DNA of 64,000 nucleotides. Source: Nocardia colli. Lineage in GTDB: Bacteria > Actinomycetota > Actinomycetes > Mycobacteriales > Mycobacteriaceae. Position 1 is the first letter of the stretch; each line of letters begins with the position of its first letter. The stretch lies in assembly GCF_008704205.1 (NCBI RefSeq), contig NZ_VXLC01000018.1, positions 62,001 through 126,000 of the forward strand, written 5' to 3'. The notes under the pieces were generated by a model, which did no database searches, had not been told where the DNA came from, and saw only the letters and a list, made by a program, of their open reading frames with translations. This document shows positions 34,823 to 43,700 of this stretch, in pieces. A program made the translations under genes and the position numbers.

Positions 34823-35063
34823 GTCTCTCGGCGGCGTGCTGCAACGGGGAGTCTGGGATCGCCAATGTCAGTGCCAACACAGGTTGGAGGGGCCGGTCGG
34901 GCCGGTGCGGAATGTCCTGTGAACGCCGAGTGGTCGAGGAATTGGACACCTGAGCGAGCCTGCGCTCGGCGGCAGTGAGTGCAGTAGAGCCTGTGGATTA
35001 CTGAATGGCCGGGGCGGGCGGCGTGAAAGCCGTGCCGCCCCGGTCAACCGGAGACGTGGAACC

Positions 35064-36044
35064 TCAGTGGGCGCTGTGGGCGCGGTCGCCGAGGGTCTGG
35101 AGGAATGTCCAGGCGTCGGAGACGATTTCGTCGAGGTCGTTGTGTTCGGGGTGCCAGCCGAGGTCGGCGATGGCGCGGGCGCTGGAGGCGATCAGGGTGG
35201 CCGGGTCGCCGGGGCGGCGCGGGGCATCCTGGGCGGTGATGGGGAGGCCGGTGACGCGTTCGCAGGCCGAGATCACCTGGCGGACCGAGAAACCGGTGCC
35301 GCTGCCGAGGTTGTAGACGCGGTGCGTGCCGGGCTCGGAGGTGGCCAGGGCCAGCAGGTGGGCCTGGGCGAGGTCGCGGATGTGGATGTAGTCGCGGACC
35401 GCGGTGCCGTCCGGGGTCGGCCAGTCGGTGCCGAACACCGAAATCGCCTTGCGGTGCCCGAGCGCGACCTGCAGCACCAGCGGGATGAGATGTGTTTCCA
35501 CCACCCGGTTTTCGCCGAGGCCACCGTAGGCGCCGGCGACATTGAAGTAGCGCAGGCTGGTCGCCGCCAGTCCGTGCGCGATCGAGTAGGAGGTGATGGC
35601 GTGATCGATGGCGAGCTTCGACGCACCGTACGGGTTGGTCGGCCGGGTCGGCGCGTCCTCGGTGATCGGCACCTGTTCGGGTTCGCCGTACACGGCCGCG
35701 GTGGAGGAGAACACCAGCCGTGGCGTGCCCGCGTGGCGCATCGCCTCCAGCAGCTCGAAGGTCTTCACCACATTGCCGTGCCAGTACTTCTCCGGCTGCT
35801 GCACCGACTCGCCGACCAGCGACTGCGCCGCGAAATGCAGGACACCGTCGAAGGATTCGGCGCCCAGCAGCGCGGTCGCGGCCTGCGCGATGTCGCCCTC
35901 GACGAACCGGGCTCCGGACGGCACGCCGTCGGCGTTGCCGGTGGACAGATCGTCAACGACGACGACCTCATGACCCTCTTCGAGCAGCACCTGCGCGCAC
36001 ACGCCGCCGACGTAGCCGGCGCCACCCGTGACGAGAAGTTTCAC
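35064..36044 (-). CDS. galE: UDP-glucose 4-epimerase
   Basis: A 326-residue extended SDR. GGAGYVG opens the protein as the NAD-binding loop, the catalytic Tyr-x3-Lys is in NPYGASKLAID near residue 146, and RYFNVAGAYGG with RRPGDPATLIA are substrate-binding segments of GalE. It interconverts UDP-glucose and UDP-galactose, providing galactose for the arabinogalactan cell wall. It starts 3 nt after the ideR stop on the same strand, so it is co-transcribed with ideR. Confidence 0.95.
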   Translation of the reverse strand: MKLLVTGGAGYVGGVCAQVLLEEGHEVVVVDDLSTGNADGVPSGARFVEGDIAQAATALLGAESFDGVLHFAAQSLVGESVQQPEKYWHGNVVKTFELLEAMRHAGTPRLVFSSTAAVYGEPEQVPITEDAPTRPTNPYGASKLAIDHAITSYSIAHGLAATSLRYFNVAGAYGGLGENRVVETHLIPLVLQVALGHRKAISVFGTDWPTPDGTAVRDYIHIRDLAQAHLLALATSEPGTHRVYNLGSGTGFSVRQVISACERVTGLPITAQDAPRRPGDPATLIASSARAIADLGWHPEHNDLDEIVSDAWTFLQTLGDRAHSAH

Positions 36045-36047
36045 CCG

Positions 36048-36734
36048 TCAGACCAGCTTCACCTGGACGGCGTGGGCCATTTCGTCCGACAGCTCGAAAC
36101 CGTCGTGACCCGGCACGGTGATGACCACCGAACCCGGCTTGTTCTCGACCGTGACGCGCGCGTCGGGCACGACGCCCGCTTCCCGCAGCTGGCCGATGAC
36201 CTCGGGATCGGTCTGGATGTGCTCGGCGAGCCGGCGCACGACTACCGCGTGCACCTGACCGTGCGGCAGATCCGAGAGCCGGACCAGGGTCTCCTCGGCG
36301 TGGTTCTGCGCCACGATGCCGAGCTCGTCCAGGCCGGGGATGGGGTTGCCGTAGGGGGAGGTGGTCGGGTGGTTGAGCACCTCGACCAGGCGCCGCTCCA
36401 CGTCCTCGCTCATCACGTGTTCCCAGCGGCAGGCCTCGGCGTGCACGTTCTGCCAGTCCAGGCCGATGATGTCGACGAGCAGGCGTTCGGCGAGCCGGTG
36501 CTTGCGCATCACGGCGACCGCCATGCCGCGGCCCTTCTCGGTGAGCTCGAGATGCCGGTCTCCGGCGACCAGCAGCAGACCGTCGCGCTCCATCCGCGCG
36601 ACAGTTTGGCTCACCGTCGGTCCACTCTGTTCGAGGCGCTCGGCGATGCGAGCGCGCAGGGGCACCACGCCCTCCTCCTTGAGGTCGTAGATGGTACGGA
36701 GATACATCTCCGTGGTGTCGACCAGATCTTTCAC
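36048..36734 (-). CDS. ideR: IdeR/DtxR-type iron-dependent repressor
   Basis: A 228-residue metalloregulator. All family metal ligands are at standard positions: M10, C102, E105, H106 for the primary site, and H79, E83, H98 for the ancillary site. The HTH is RARIAERLEQSGPTVSQTV (in part), and the C-terminal SH3-like domain follows. With Fe(II) it represses siderophore and uptake genes and activates iron storage. A mycobacterial-type iron box was not noticed in this window. galE follows 3 nt downstream. It is divergent from acuC with 198 nt between them. Confidence 0.95.
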   Translation of the reverse strand: MKDLVDTTEMYLRTIYDLKEEGVVPLRARIAERLEQSGPTVSQTVARMERDGLLLVAGDRHLELTEKGRGMAVAVMRKHRLAERLLVDIIGLDWQNVHAEACRWEHVMSEDVERRLVEVLNHPTTSPYGNPIPGLDELGIVAQNHAEETLVRLSDLPHGQVHAVVVRRLAEHIQTDPEVIGQLREAGVVPDARVTVENKPGSVVITVPGHDGFELSDEMAHAVQVKLV

Positions 36735-36932
36735 CTGTTACCCCTTCGTCGGCACGAATTCTACCTACGCACACCGACACGGCCCTGCGCCGGACGGTGT
36801 CGCGCCGCGCGGTGCGCGGCAATGCGGGATTCCGGTCGGCGCACGGCTTGCCGCCGCGATCGCTCTTCTCTGTATTTCTACTGCATAGCAACGTTCGACG
36901 GGGTCCGTACCTTCCCGCGTAGCGTTGCGACC

Positions 36933-38201
36933 ATGGCCACTGCACCGCGCAGGGAACACCCGGCGCCACCCGGCGAACAACGCAGCCGCGGAACCGTCGT
37001 CTGGACCGACCGGTTTCTCGACTACACCTGGACCCCGGAGCATCCGATGAAACCGGCGCGCCTGAAGTTCACCATGGCGCTCGCCGAAAGTCTCGGATTA
37101 CTCGACGGTGTCGAGTTATTGGCACCCGCCGCGGCCGATCGGGCGGACCTGCTGCGCATTCACACCGCCGACTACATCGATGCGGTCGAGCACGCCACGC
37201 CACCGGCCGGATCGCCGCAGGCGCCGCCGTACGGCCTGGGGTCCTCGGACAATCCGGTGTTCCCCGGCATGCATCAGGCCGCTTCGGTGATCGTCGGCGG
37301 CACGCTGGCGGCCGCGCGGGAGATCGCCGAGGGCCGGACCCGGCGCGCGGTCAGCATCGGCGGTGGCATGCATCACGCGATGGCGGACTCGGCGGCCGGG
37401 TTCTGTGTGTACAACGATGCGGCGGTGGCCATCTCCTGGCTGCTGGACCACGGCTTCGACCGGATCGCCTACCTCGACGTCGACGTGCATCACGGCGACG
37501 GCGTGCAGCGGGCGTTCTACGCCGACCCGCGGGTGCTCACCGTCTCACTGCATCAGCACCCGGCGACGCTGTGGCCGAATACCGGCTGGCCGGAGGAGAC
37601 CGGCATGGGCGCCGCCGAGGGCACCGCGATCAACCTGCCGATGCTGCCCGGCACCCGAGACGCACAGTGGCTGCGCGGTTTTCACGCGGTGGTGCCCGGC
37701 GCGGTCGCGGCGTTCCGTCCGCAGATCGTGGTCAGCCAATGCGGGGTGGATACCCATCGCGAGGATCCCCTGGCAGATCTCGAACTCACGGTGGACGGTC
37801 AGCGCGCCGCCTTCCGCGCGATGCGCGACCTCGCCGACGAATACGCCGAAGGTCGCTGGCTCGCCGTCGGCGGCGGCGGATACGGCCTGGTCCGGGTGGT
37901 GCCGCGGGCCTGGACACATCTGCTCGCCACCGCGCTGGACCGCACCATCGCACCCGAAACCGTGATCCCGCAGGACTGGCTCGATCGGGTGCGGGCGGAG
38001 GTCCCGCAGGTGGATCCGCCGCGCACCATGGGTGACGGCGGCGACATCGCCTACCGCCGGTGGGATGGGCCGGGCGGCACGGGGGAGACTGGGGACGCGC
38101 GGGAGGACCGCGCCCAACGCGCCATCGACACGGCCGTGCTGGCCACCCGCCGAGCGAGTTTCGGACTGCTCGGCCTGGACCCGGAGGACCCTCGTGACTG
38201 A
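36933..38201 (+). CDS. acuC: AcuC-like protein deacetylase (class I HDAC family)
   Basis: A 422-residue deacetylase. The zinc and catalytic residues are visible in GGGMHHAMADSAAGFCVYND (in part; His-His pair near residue 147), DVDVHHGDG near 180 (Asp and His ligands), GVDTHREDPL near 270 (second Asp) and GGGGYG near 312. AcuC proteins remove acetyl groups from acetyl-CoA synthetase in Bacillus. The frame is open for 622 codons further upstream, but that stretch is antisense to galE and ideR. The stop overlaps the start of the acetyltransferase gene by 8 nt, so writer and eraser are translated together. Confidence 0.92.
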   Translation: MATAPRREHPAPPGEQRSRGTVVWTDRFLDYTWTPEHPMKPARLKFTMALAESLGLLDGVELLAPAAADRADLLRIHTADYIDAVEHATPPAGSPQAPPYGLGSSDNPVFPGMHQAASVIVGGTLAAAREIAEGRTRRAVSIGGGMHHAMADSAAGFCVYNDAAVAISWLLDHGFDRIAYLDVDVHHGDGVQRAFYADPRVLTVSLHQHPATLWPNTGWPEETGMGAAEGTAINLPMLPGTRDAQWLRGFHAVVPGAVAAFRPQIVVSQCGVDTHREDPLADLELTVDGQRAAFRAMRDLADEYAEGRWLAVGGGGYGLVRVVPRAWTHLLATALDRTIAPETVIPQDWLDRVRAEVPQVDPPRTMGDGGDIAYRRWDGPGGTGETGDAREDRAQRAIDTAVLATRRASFGLLGLDPEDPRD

Positions 38202-40866
38202 CCCCGTAGACACTCCGGACACCCCGGCCGTGCCGCCGCCCCCGCCGCAGCACTGGTTCGCCGACGTGCTCGCCTCCGACGGCGGCGTGGTCCGGCTGCG
38301 GCCGATCACGCCCGACGACGCGGACGCGTTGCAGGAATTCCACGCGGCGCTGTCCGACCGCACCCGGTATCTGCGCTATTTCGGTCCGTACCCGCGGATT
38401 TCGCCGAAGGACCTGTATCGGACCACGCACGTCGACTATCACGACCGGGTCGGCCTGGTGCTGGTGCTCGGCACCGCGATCATCGCGGTGGGCCGCTACG
38501 AGGGGCTCGACCGGGTCGGCCGGCGGTCCGCGGAGGTCGCGTTCGTGGTGGCCGACGGGCATCAGGGGCGCGGGCTCGGCTCGATTCTGTTGGAGCACTT
38601 GGCCGGTGCCGCCGCGGAGAACAAGATCGAGACCTTCGTCGCCGAGGTGCTCGCCGAGAACACCACGATGGTGACGGTGTTCCGGGACGCGGGCTACCAG
38701 GTCGAGCGCAGCCGGGACGGGTCGGTGCTGCATCTGGAATTCGCCATCGATCCGTCCGAAGCCCTGCTCTCCGTGCGTGATTCGCGGGAGCGCGCTTCCG
38801 AGGCGCGCAGCGTGGGCAATCTGCTCACCCCGCGATCGGTGGCGGTGATCGGTGCGACGCCGAGCGCGGGCCGGGTGGGTGGCGCGGTGCTGAACAACCT
38901 GCTGTCCGGGGTGTTCCAAGGGCCGGTGTTCCCGGTGAATCCCAATCGGCACTCGGTGCGCGGGGTGCGGGCGTACGCGACGGTGCGCGAGATTCCGGAC
39001 GAGGTCGATCTCGCGGTGGTCGCGGTGCCGCCGGAGGCCATCGGCTCGGTGCTCGACGACTGTATGGCCAAGGGCGTCAAGGGACTTGTGGTGCTCACCG
39101 CCGGATTCGACACGACCGGTGTCGGTGGCGGGGAGGCCGAACGCGAATTGGTCGCCGCCGCACGAGGGCACGGGATGCGGGTGGTCGGGCCGAGCGCGCT
39201 CGGTATCGCGAATACCGATCCGTCGGTCGCGCTCAATGCGACGTTGGCGTCGCTGCTGCCCGGTCGCGGGCGGATCGGATTCTTCTGTCAGTCCGGGCCG
39301 TTGGGTGCGGCGATCCTCGGGGAGGCCGCGGCCAGGAATCTCGGTCTGTCGACATTCGTCTCGGCGGGTGACCGTGCCGATGTGTCCGGCAATGACCTGC
39401 TCCAGTACTGGGATACCGACCCGGACACCGACGTCGTCCTGCTGTATCTGGAGAGTTTCGGTAACCCGCGCAAGTTCTCCCGGATCGCGCGCCGGGTGGC
39501 CCGGACCAAGCCGATCGTCGCGGTCAGCAGCGGCAGGCATGCGGCTCAACCGGCCGGTGATATGGATCGCTCGATCGTGCGAGACCTGTTCGCGCAGGCG
39601 GGAATTGTGCAGGTCGACTCGATCTCGGAGTTGTTCGACTGCGCTGCGCTGCTCGGATATCAGCCGCTGCCCGGCGGCTCTCGGTTGGCAGTCGTCGGTA
39701 ACAGTGCGGCGCTGAATTGGCTGGCCGTCGACGCGGCACAGAGTGAGGGACTGGATGTCGGCGACCCGGTGAATCTGGGCCCGCAGGCGACCCCGGGCGC
39801 TTACCTTGACGCCACGGTCGCAGCGCTGCGTTCGGACGACATCGATTCCGTGCTGGTGGTTTTCGCGCCACCGGTGCCGTTGCCGATGGCGGGTTTCGCC
39901 GACGCGATCCGTGCCGCCGCGGCGGAGGTGCCCGACGCGAACAAGCCGATTCTGACCACTTTCGTTGCCGAGCAAGGCATTCCGAATCTGCTGTCCGTCC
40001 GTGGCGTGGGCGCTTCGGCGGTGCGCGGGTCGATTCCCTCGTACCCCGATCCGGAGCGGGCCGCGCGAGCATTGGCTCGGGTCCGGCGTTACGCGGAATG
40101 GCGGACCCGGCCGGTGTCACAGGTGCTGCGCCCCAACGGAATCGACACCGAACGCGCGCGGCGCTTGGTCGCCCAGTGGATCGCCGAATCGGGCGGCCGC
40201 CGGCTCACCGACCTGGAAACCGTCGAACTGCTCGACTGCTACGGCATTTCGGTGGTCGAGTTCCGTGAGGTACGCAACGCCGACGAAGCGGTCGCCGCGG
40301 CCGAGGAACTCGGCTACCCCGTCGCCGCGAAGGCGACCGGCGAAATGTGGCGGCGCCGACCGGATCTCACCGGCGTCCGCCTGGACCTGTGGCGGCCGGA
40401 AGCCGTGCGCCAGGGTTACGCCGACCTGGCCGAACTGTGCGGCGACCCGGTCCTGCACATTCAGAAAATGGCGACCAAGGGTGTCGGCTGCGTCCTGCGC
40501 GTCCAAGACGACCCGTCCTTCGGCTCGGTCATCGAATTCGGTCTCTCCGGGCTGATCATCGAACTCCTGGGCGACCGCGCCTACCGAGCCCTCCCGCTCA
40601 CCGCCGACGAAGCAACCGCGCTCATCGACGCCCCCCGCGCCGCCCCGTTGCTTTCCGGCACCCCCGCCAGCCCCCGCGTCGACAAGGCAGCGTTGGCCGA
40701 ACTGGCCCAACGCATCTCAGCCCTCTTCGACGACCTACCAGAAATGCGCGAACTCTCCTTCGACCCAGTCCTCGCCTCCACCAACTCCGCCGAAATCCTC
40801 TACGCCCGAGGCCGAATCGGCCCCGAACCCAGCCGCTTCGACACCGGCCCCCGCCGCCTCGGCTGA
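38194..40866 (+). CDS. Pat-type protein lysine acetyltransferase: GNAT fused to an NDP-forming acyl-CoA synthetase-like domain
   Basis: An 890-residue protein. Residues 20-190 are GNAT (VRLRPITPDDADAL, and the acetyl-CoA loop HQGRGLGS near 128). From about residue 205 it is an ADP-forming acyl-CoA ligase-like module: SVAVIGATPSAGRVGGAVL (in part), FCQSGPLGAAIL, then an ATP-grasp part (AAKATGEMWRRRPDLTGVR, in part). This is the reverse of the Salmonella Pat order, in which GNAT is C-terminal. Such proteins acetylate and inactivate acetyl-CoA synthetase. The GTG start at 38194 overlaps acuC. The final 25 codons are tandemly repeated beyond the stop (see 40790-41240). Confidence 0.9.
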   Translation: MTDPVDTPDTPAVPPPPPQHWFADVLASDGGVVRLRPITPDDADALQEFHAALSDRTRYLRYFGPYPRISPKDLYRTTHVDYHDRVGLVLVLGTAIIAVGRYEGLDRVGRRSAEVAFVVADGHQGRGLGSILLEHLAGAAAENKIETFVAEVLAENTTMVTVFRDAGYQVERSRDGSVLHLEFAIDPSEALLSVRDSRERASEARSVGNLLTPRSVAVIGATPSAGRVGGAVLNNLLSGVFQGPVFPVNPNRHSVRGVRAYATVREIPDEVDLAVVAVPPEAIGSVLDDCMAKGVKGLVVLTAGFDTTGVGGGEAERELVAAARGHGMRVVGPSALGIANTDPSVALNATLASLLPGRGRIGFFCQSGPLGAAILGEAAARNLGLSTFVSAGDRADVSGNDLLQYWDTDPDTDVVLLYLESFGNPRKFSRIARRVARTKPIVAVSSGRHAAQPAGDMDRSIVRDLFAQAGIVQVDSISELFDCAALLGYQPLPGGSRLAVVGNSAALNWLAVDAAQSEGLDVGDPVNLGPQATPGAYLDATVAALRSDDIDSVLVVFAPPVPLPMAGFADAIRAAAAEVPDANKPILTTFVAEQGIPNLLSVRGVGASAVRGSIPSYPDPERAARALARVRRYAEWRTRPVSQVLRPNGIDTERARRLVAQWIAESGGRRLTDLETVELLDCYGISVVEFREVRNADEAVAAAEELGYPVAAKATGEMWRRRPDLTGVRLDLWRPEAVRQGYADLAELCGDPVLHIQKMATKGVGCVLRVQDDPSFGSVIEFGLSGLIIELLGDRAYRALPLTADEATALIDAPRAAPLLSGTPASPRVDKAALAELAQRISALFDDLPEMRELSFDPVLASTNSAEILYARGRIGPEPSRFDTGPRRLG

Positions 40867-41240
40867 CTTGTTGGAGCCGCGCGGGGTTCGCTTCCGGCGT
40901 GTGCCTCCATCCGCCTGGCGGAGGCCTTGTGCGCGCCGGGTCGAATCGGCCGCGAACCCGAGTCTCTTCGACACCGGCCCGCGCCGTCTCGGCTGTTGGA
41001 GCCGCGGGTTCACTTTCGGCGTGCGTGTGCTTGCTGCGGCGTGATGGAGATCTTGTGCGCGCGGGGGTCGAATTGGTTCCGAACCGAGTCGCTTCGACAC
41101 GTGCCCCGCGTCGGCTCGGCTGACTGGGGAGCCGTGCGGGCCGCTTCCGGGCTGTGCTCGCGGCCGTCGACGTGGCGGAAATCCTCTTCACGGAGTCGAA
41201 TCGGCTCGGACCGAGCGGCGTTGAGACCGGTCTCGTCCCT
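40790..41240 (+). repeat. decaying tandem duplication of the pat 3' end, unit about 126-131 bp
   Basis: The end of pat (GAAATCCTC at 40792, then GTCGAATCGG-like and TTCGACACCGG blocks) recurs starting at about 40921, 41047 and 41178. In the pat frame and others the copies still read like the gene's C-terminus: AEILYARGRIGPEPSRF, AEALCAPGRIGREPES, MEILCARGSNWFRTES, AEILFTESNRLG. Divergence grows with distance, and the copies carry stops or frameshifts. Confidence 0.75.
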
Positions 41241-41295
41241 CGAGCTGCGGTGTTGGCCGGTTGAGCTTGCGAGCGAAACTCACTGGATGGGTGAA
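40867..41295. other. 429-nt gap between pat and the convergent tetR gene
   Basis: No intact gene. It is filled mainly by the three degraded copies of the pat 3' end. The last 60 nt show nothing clear; no good terminator hairpin was seen. Confidence 0.6.
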
Positions 41296-42159
41296 TTAGT
41301 TCGGGGTCGATCCGCGTTGTCGTACGAGTGGCAGGTAGACCTCGTCGATGATTTCGACGAGCACGTTGTCGGGGGCTGTTGGGACGCCTCGGGTGACGAA
41401 TTCGTTGCGCAGCAAGACGATTGCCACCGTGGCGACGCGGGGGTGCAGGGCTTCGGGTGCGCATTCGCCGCGGGCGACGGCGCGGCCGAGCACGGTGAGC
41501 CAGAGGGCGGCGGTGCTGTCGGCGGATTGATCGGGGAGTTGCGCCGAGAGTTCCGAGGCTCCGCCGGCTGCTGCCATCAGTTCGCGCAGGATCGCGCCGA
41601 GCGGGGAGCTCCAGTGGCGGTTGGCGCCGCGTAGCAGTTCGAGGGCGTCGGTGCGCAGGTCGCCGGTGTCGGGTGCGTGCACCGCGGTGGTCAGTTGGCG
41701 GTAGGCGGCGATGCCCAGGGCGAGGCGGTTCGGCCAGCGTCGGTACAGGGCGTTCTTGTTGGTGCCTGCGCGGGCGGCGACCTTGTCCATGGTCAGGCCG
41801 GCGTACCCGGATTCGGTCAGCTCGTCTGCGGCGGCGCGCAGGATCGCGTCCTCCAAGGCAGCACCCCGTCGCCGCGTGGGCTGAGCTGCCGGCTGCTGTG
41901 CGCCTGGTAGCTCAGTTGCCGGCGATCGCGTGCCGGTCCGCTGAGCCGCCTGCGGTGGCGTACCAGCTCGCTGCGTTGCCGATTGTTGGGTTTCGGGCTG
42001 CCGTGCCGGTTGACCCGCTGGTTGGGGTGCGTCCAACTGCTCTGTGTCTGGTTGCCGAGCTGCCTGCTGTTGTGTGCCGGTTTGCCGTGCTGCCAGGCGT
42101 TTCGGATCCGGCTGCCGGATCGGCTGTGCGTTTGGTTGCGAGGCATCGGCCTGCCGCAT
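41296..42159 (-). CDS. TetR-family regulator with a long Gln/Pro/Ala-rich N-terminal tail
   Basis: A 287-residue protein. The TetR HTH lies near residues 100-150 (ILRAAADELTESGYAGLTMDKVAARAG, in part, and NKNALYRRWPNRLAL), followed by a 130-residue TetR_C-type domain. The first 95 residues are low complexity (RQPDTEQLDAPQPAGQPARQ, in part), which is rare for this family. The ATG at 42159 has AGGGAG just upstream on the minus strand, so the tail is probably translated; internal starts nearer the HTH cannot be excluded. It is divergent from the glycosidase-like gene and probably regulates it. Confidence 0.82.
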   Translation of the reverse strand: MRQADASQPNAQPIRQPDPKRLAARQTGTQQQAARQPDTEQLDAPQPAGQPARQPETQQSATQRAGTPPQAAQRTGTRSPATELPGAQQPAAQPTRRRGAALEDAILRAAADELTESGYAGLTMDKVAARAGTNKNALYRRWPNRLALGIAAYRQLTTAVHAPDTGDLRTDALELLRGANRHWSSPLGAILRELMAAAGGASELSAQLPDQSADSTAALWLTVLGRAVARGECAPEALHPRVATVAIVLLRNEFVTRGVPTAPDNVLVEIIDEVYLPLVRQRGSTPN

Positions 42160-42199
42160 GCTCCCTCTCTCTGTTTGACCGGGAATGTCTAGATGGATC

Positions 42200-42267
42200 G
42201 TACCCTAAATATTTATATTGACTGCTCAATGGACTAGTAATTACGGTACTAAACGTACCTTAAACGT
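42200..42267. promoter_or_regulatory. AT-rich divergent promoter region with operator-like repeats
   Basis: GGTAC-N5-GTACC (42245-42259) is an inverted repeat. GTACCCTAAATAT (42200-42212) and GTACCTTAAACGT (42255-42267) are direct repeats. The stretch is much richer in A/T than its surroundings and lies between tetR (42159) and the gene at 42284. Confidence 0.5.
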
Positions 42268-42283
42268 CGAAAGGGCATTACTC

Positions 42284-43303
42284 ATGCGAATCAAGGGCAT
42301 CAGCTACGACACCGGTTTTCTCCGCGACGGCACGTCTTCTCGCGCGCACTTCGACCCCGTAATGGTCGAGCGCGAACTGCGCGTCATCCGCGACCATCTG
42401 CACTGCAACGCGGTCCGCATCATCGGCGGCGACTCGGAGCGGCTGGAACTCGCGGCGGCCTATGCGGCCGATCTCGGTCTGGCGGTGTGGTTTTCGCCGT
42501 ACCCGCTGGAGTCGACCGCGGACGAGATGCTGACTCTGTTCGCCGACTGCGCGGAGCGGGCCGAGCGGATCCGGGGGCGCGGAGCCGAGGTCGTGTTCGT
42601 CACCGGCGCGGAATTGAGCCTGATGGGCAAGGGGTTCTTGCCCGGAGACACGGTCGAGGAGCGACTCGAACTGCTGCTGCGATCCGAGGGGCGGGGCGAT
42701 CGGATCCTCGCGGCCGGCGCGGCCGTCAACGACGTGCTCGCGAAAGCTGTTGCGCTGGTTCGGGAGCGGTTCGGCGGCCCGGTCACCTACGCGTCGATCC
42801 AGTTCGAACGCGTCGAGTGGTCGCTGTTCGACATCGTGTCCGTCGATCTCTACCGCTCGGCGGAGGTCGCCGGCCAGTTCCGCGACGGTGTCCGCACCTT
42901 GACGGCACAGGAAAAGCCGGTTGCCATCACCGAATTCGGCGCGGCTACGTACCTCGGTGCGGGTGATCGCGGCGCGCAAGGGTTGGAGATCGTCGAGTAC
43001 GACTCGCGCGGCCCGGTTCGTCTCACCGGCGAGTACGTCCGCGATGAGGAAGGCCAGGCGACGTATCTCCGCGAGCTACTGGAGGTGTTCGACACCGAGG
43101 GTATCGACGCGACCTTCGTTTTCCTGTTCGCCCTCTACGACCACGTGCATCGCCCCGACGGGGACCCGCACAACGACCTGGACCTGGCCAGCTATGGCAT
43201 CGTCAAGGTCTTCGAAACCGGCTACGGGCACGCCTACCCGGATATGCCCTGGGAGCCGAAGGCCGCGTTCACGACTCTTGCGGAGTTCTACGGCGAGAAC
43301 TGA
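42284..43303 (+). CDS. TIM-barrel glycosidase-like protein (often annotated abortive infection protein)
   Basis: A 339-residue protein. The start MRIKGISYDTGF and the motifs VFVTGAELSLMGKGFLPGD (in part) and VAITEFGAATYLGAG resemble clan A glycoside hydrolases, in which two glutamates at the ends of strands 4 and 7 act as acid and nucleophile; here E-L-S and E-F-G are candidates. From memory, similar streptomycete proteins are labelled abortive (phage) infection protein, but I see nothing here that supports phage defence directly. No signal peptide, so it is cytoplasmic. ATG at 42284 has AAAGGG upstream. It is divergent from a TetR gene. Confidence 0.7.
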   Translation: MRIKGISYDTGFLRDGTSSRAHFDPVMVERELRVIRDHLHCNAVRIIGGDSERLELAAAYAADLGLAVWFSPYPLESTADEMLTLFADCAERAERIRGRGAEVVFVTGAELSLMGKGFLPGDTVEERLELLLRSEGRGDRILAAGAAVNDVLAKAVALVRERFGGPVTYASIQFERVEWSLFDIVSVDLYRSAEVAGQFRDGVRTLTAQEKPVAITEFGAATYLGAGDRGAQGLEIVEYDSRGPVRLTGEYVRDEEGQATYLRELLEVFDTEGIDATFVFLFALYDHVHRPDGDPHNDLDLASYGIVKVFETGYGHAYPDMPWEPKAAFTTLAEFYGEN

Positions 43304-43700
43304 CCGCCGATTGGTACCGACTCACACGATCGAACCGCGCACGAACTGCGTGGGCGCGCAATCGCACTGACCGAGACTTCGCGGAATGCGTTGTCGCCTG
43401 CGGAGTCCCCTGCACCCAATGTGAGCGTCGGGGAGGGCCAAAGGTTGGCCGATGGCATTGTTGACGCTTCACGGAGCCGTCAGGCCCTCGGAATACGTGC
43501 CCAGAGTTCGTCGCGCCGATCGCATCGGCGGATCAGGCAGGATTCACGCCGACCGGTTCGCGGCTCCCGGAGGGGGCGGAGAGCGCGGCACCGGCCGGCG
43601 TTGGCAGGTGACCCCGAAGGTCACCGAGTCGCACGCCGGACCTGTCTGGGGAATGGTCCGGCGTCATGAAGGTGCCGGGGTGTTCCGGCACGGGAGGGGA
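43304..43700. other. 397-nt gap, no gene seen
   Basis: The convergent gap between the 42284 gene and sigB. Frames here lack recognisable sequence. A short hairpin near the sigB end (43672-43691) is the only clear element. Confidence 0.5.
43672..43691 (-). terminator. weak hairpin downstream of sigB
   Basis: GTGCCGG and CCGGCAC form a 7-bp stem with a 6-nt loop, 10 nt past the sigB stop on the minus strand. No T-run. Confidence 0.4.

Larger units (their letters stand above)
34409..35063. other. 655-nt gap without a convincing gene; holds a duplicated element
   Basis: Frames on both strands lack coding character and recognisable domains. The main content is a pair of related segments, 34500-34640 and 34691-34822, described separately, and possibly a fragment of a third near 34862-34900. 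It separates the DUF4192 gene from the convergent galE. Confidence 0.6.

Noticed and set aside
35067..36932. A 622-codon N-terminal extension of acuC
   Set aside because: It is antisense to galE and ideR, which have clear motifs; the open frame follows from high GC. AcuC homology starts at 36933.
36735..36932. IdeR iron box in the ideR/acuC gap
   Set aside because: No match to the 19-bp TTAGGTTAG-type palindrome was seen.
37786..39975. Large minus-strand frame opposite acuC and pat
   Set aside because: Composition typical of an antisense shadow (His/Arg-rich, no domains) against two well supported genes.
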